Below, one piece after another: positions 6,113 to 6,161 of a stretch of 6,161 bases of DNA. Below the pieces are notes generated by a model. It saw nothing but the letters and a program-made list of their open reading frames with translations. It had not been told where the DNA came from and made no database searches. Both the position numbers and the translations under genes were made by a program. The stretch is from contig JBFWQM010000283.1 of assembly GCA_050249455.1 (NCBI GenBank), forward strand, positions 1 to 6,161, given 5' to 3'. Position 1 is the stretch's first letter. Every line of letters starts with the position of its first letter. This stretch comes from JBFWQM01 sp050249455. Its GTDB lineage: Bacteria > Pseudomonadota > Alphaproteobacteria > MPNO01 > VGEU01.

Positions 6113-6161
6113 CTCCCCCCTCACACGAGGGGAGGGGGAGTTCTAAGCCCCCTCCCCTCGT
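6109..6161. repeat. G/C-rich alternating inverted repeats, running off the window
   Basis: Three blocks alternate: C-rich (6109-6122), G-rich (6125-6140), C-rich (6148-6161). The second and third are an exact 14-bp inverted repeat: ACGAGGGGAGGGGG (6125-6138) against 6148-6161, with a 9-nt spacer. The first block pairs with the G-rich block imperfectly because it carries two extra C residues. It lies just downstream of the transporter and its end is not seen. The form suggests a dispersed palindromic intergenic element, perhaps in tandem or partly decayed; a terminator role is possible but no U-tract is visible. Confidence 0.7.

Noticed and set aside
4919..6124. 401-codon minus-strand open frame opposite the transporter
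   Set aside because: Composed mostly of Arg, His, Gln, Asp and Pro with no domain signal. It is antisense to a full-length 12-helix transporter that aligns with HcaT.
1..6161. CRISPR array, tRNA/rRNA, transposase, phage or toxin-antitoxin genes
   Set aside because: No regularly spaced direct repeats, no RNA gene signature, and no reading frame with such motifs was found on either strand.

Overview
This is a very GC-rich window (about 70 % by eye) of compact, intron-free bacterial genes. Every real gene has G/C-rich third codon positions, so long 'shadow' ORFs appear in other frames. Family content (an E. coli Tam-like methyltransferase, an HcaT-like transporter, an acetolactate-synthase-like ThDP enzyme, a COG3653 amidohydrolase) and G/C-rich intergenic palindromes fit a high-GC proteobacterium, most likely an alphaproteobacterium. 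That placement is inference; there is no rRNA or marker gene to settle it.

Layout, left to right. (1) 1-437, minus: N-terminal part of a class II aldolase/adducin-family protein, cut by the window edge. (2) 438-567: divergent intergenic region with a Shine-Dalgarno facing each way. (3) 568-2262, plus: a 564-residue amidohydrolase of the N-acyl-D-amino-acid deacylase (D-aminoacylase) superfamily. (4) 2263-2326: a short gap between convergent genes, holding a near-perfect 39-bp palindrome of the dispersed-repeat type. (5) 3091-2327, minus: a trans-aconitate 2-methyltransferase homologue (tam). (6) 4845-3097, minus: a thiamine-diphosphate-dependent enzyme of the acetolactate synthase/benzoylformate decarboxylase superfamily, immediately upstream of tam with only 5 bp between them, so the two probably form an operon. 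(7) 4846-4942: a 97-bp divergent intergenic region. (8) 4943-6088, plus: a 12-helix MFS transporter closely resembling HcaT, the 3-phenylpropionate permease family. (9) 6089-6161: G/C-rich inverted repeats that run off the window.

How the genes may work together. The ThDP enzyme, Tam homologue and HcaT-like carrier share one divergent control region and could form a small organic-acid uptake and processing module: transporter for import, ThDP enzyme for 2-oxo-acid chemistry, methyltransferase for carboxylate methylation. The aldolase/amidohydrolase pair is a second divergent unit. Both functional groupings are hypotheses from gene order. I see no CRISPR array, transposase, phage gene, tRNA or rRNA, and no clearly novel system. 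The most interesting points are the amidohydrolase that seems to lack two metal-binding histidines of characterised D-aminoacylases, the ThDP-enzyme/tam pairing, and the two intergenic palindromic elements.
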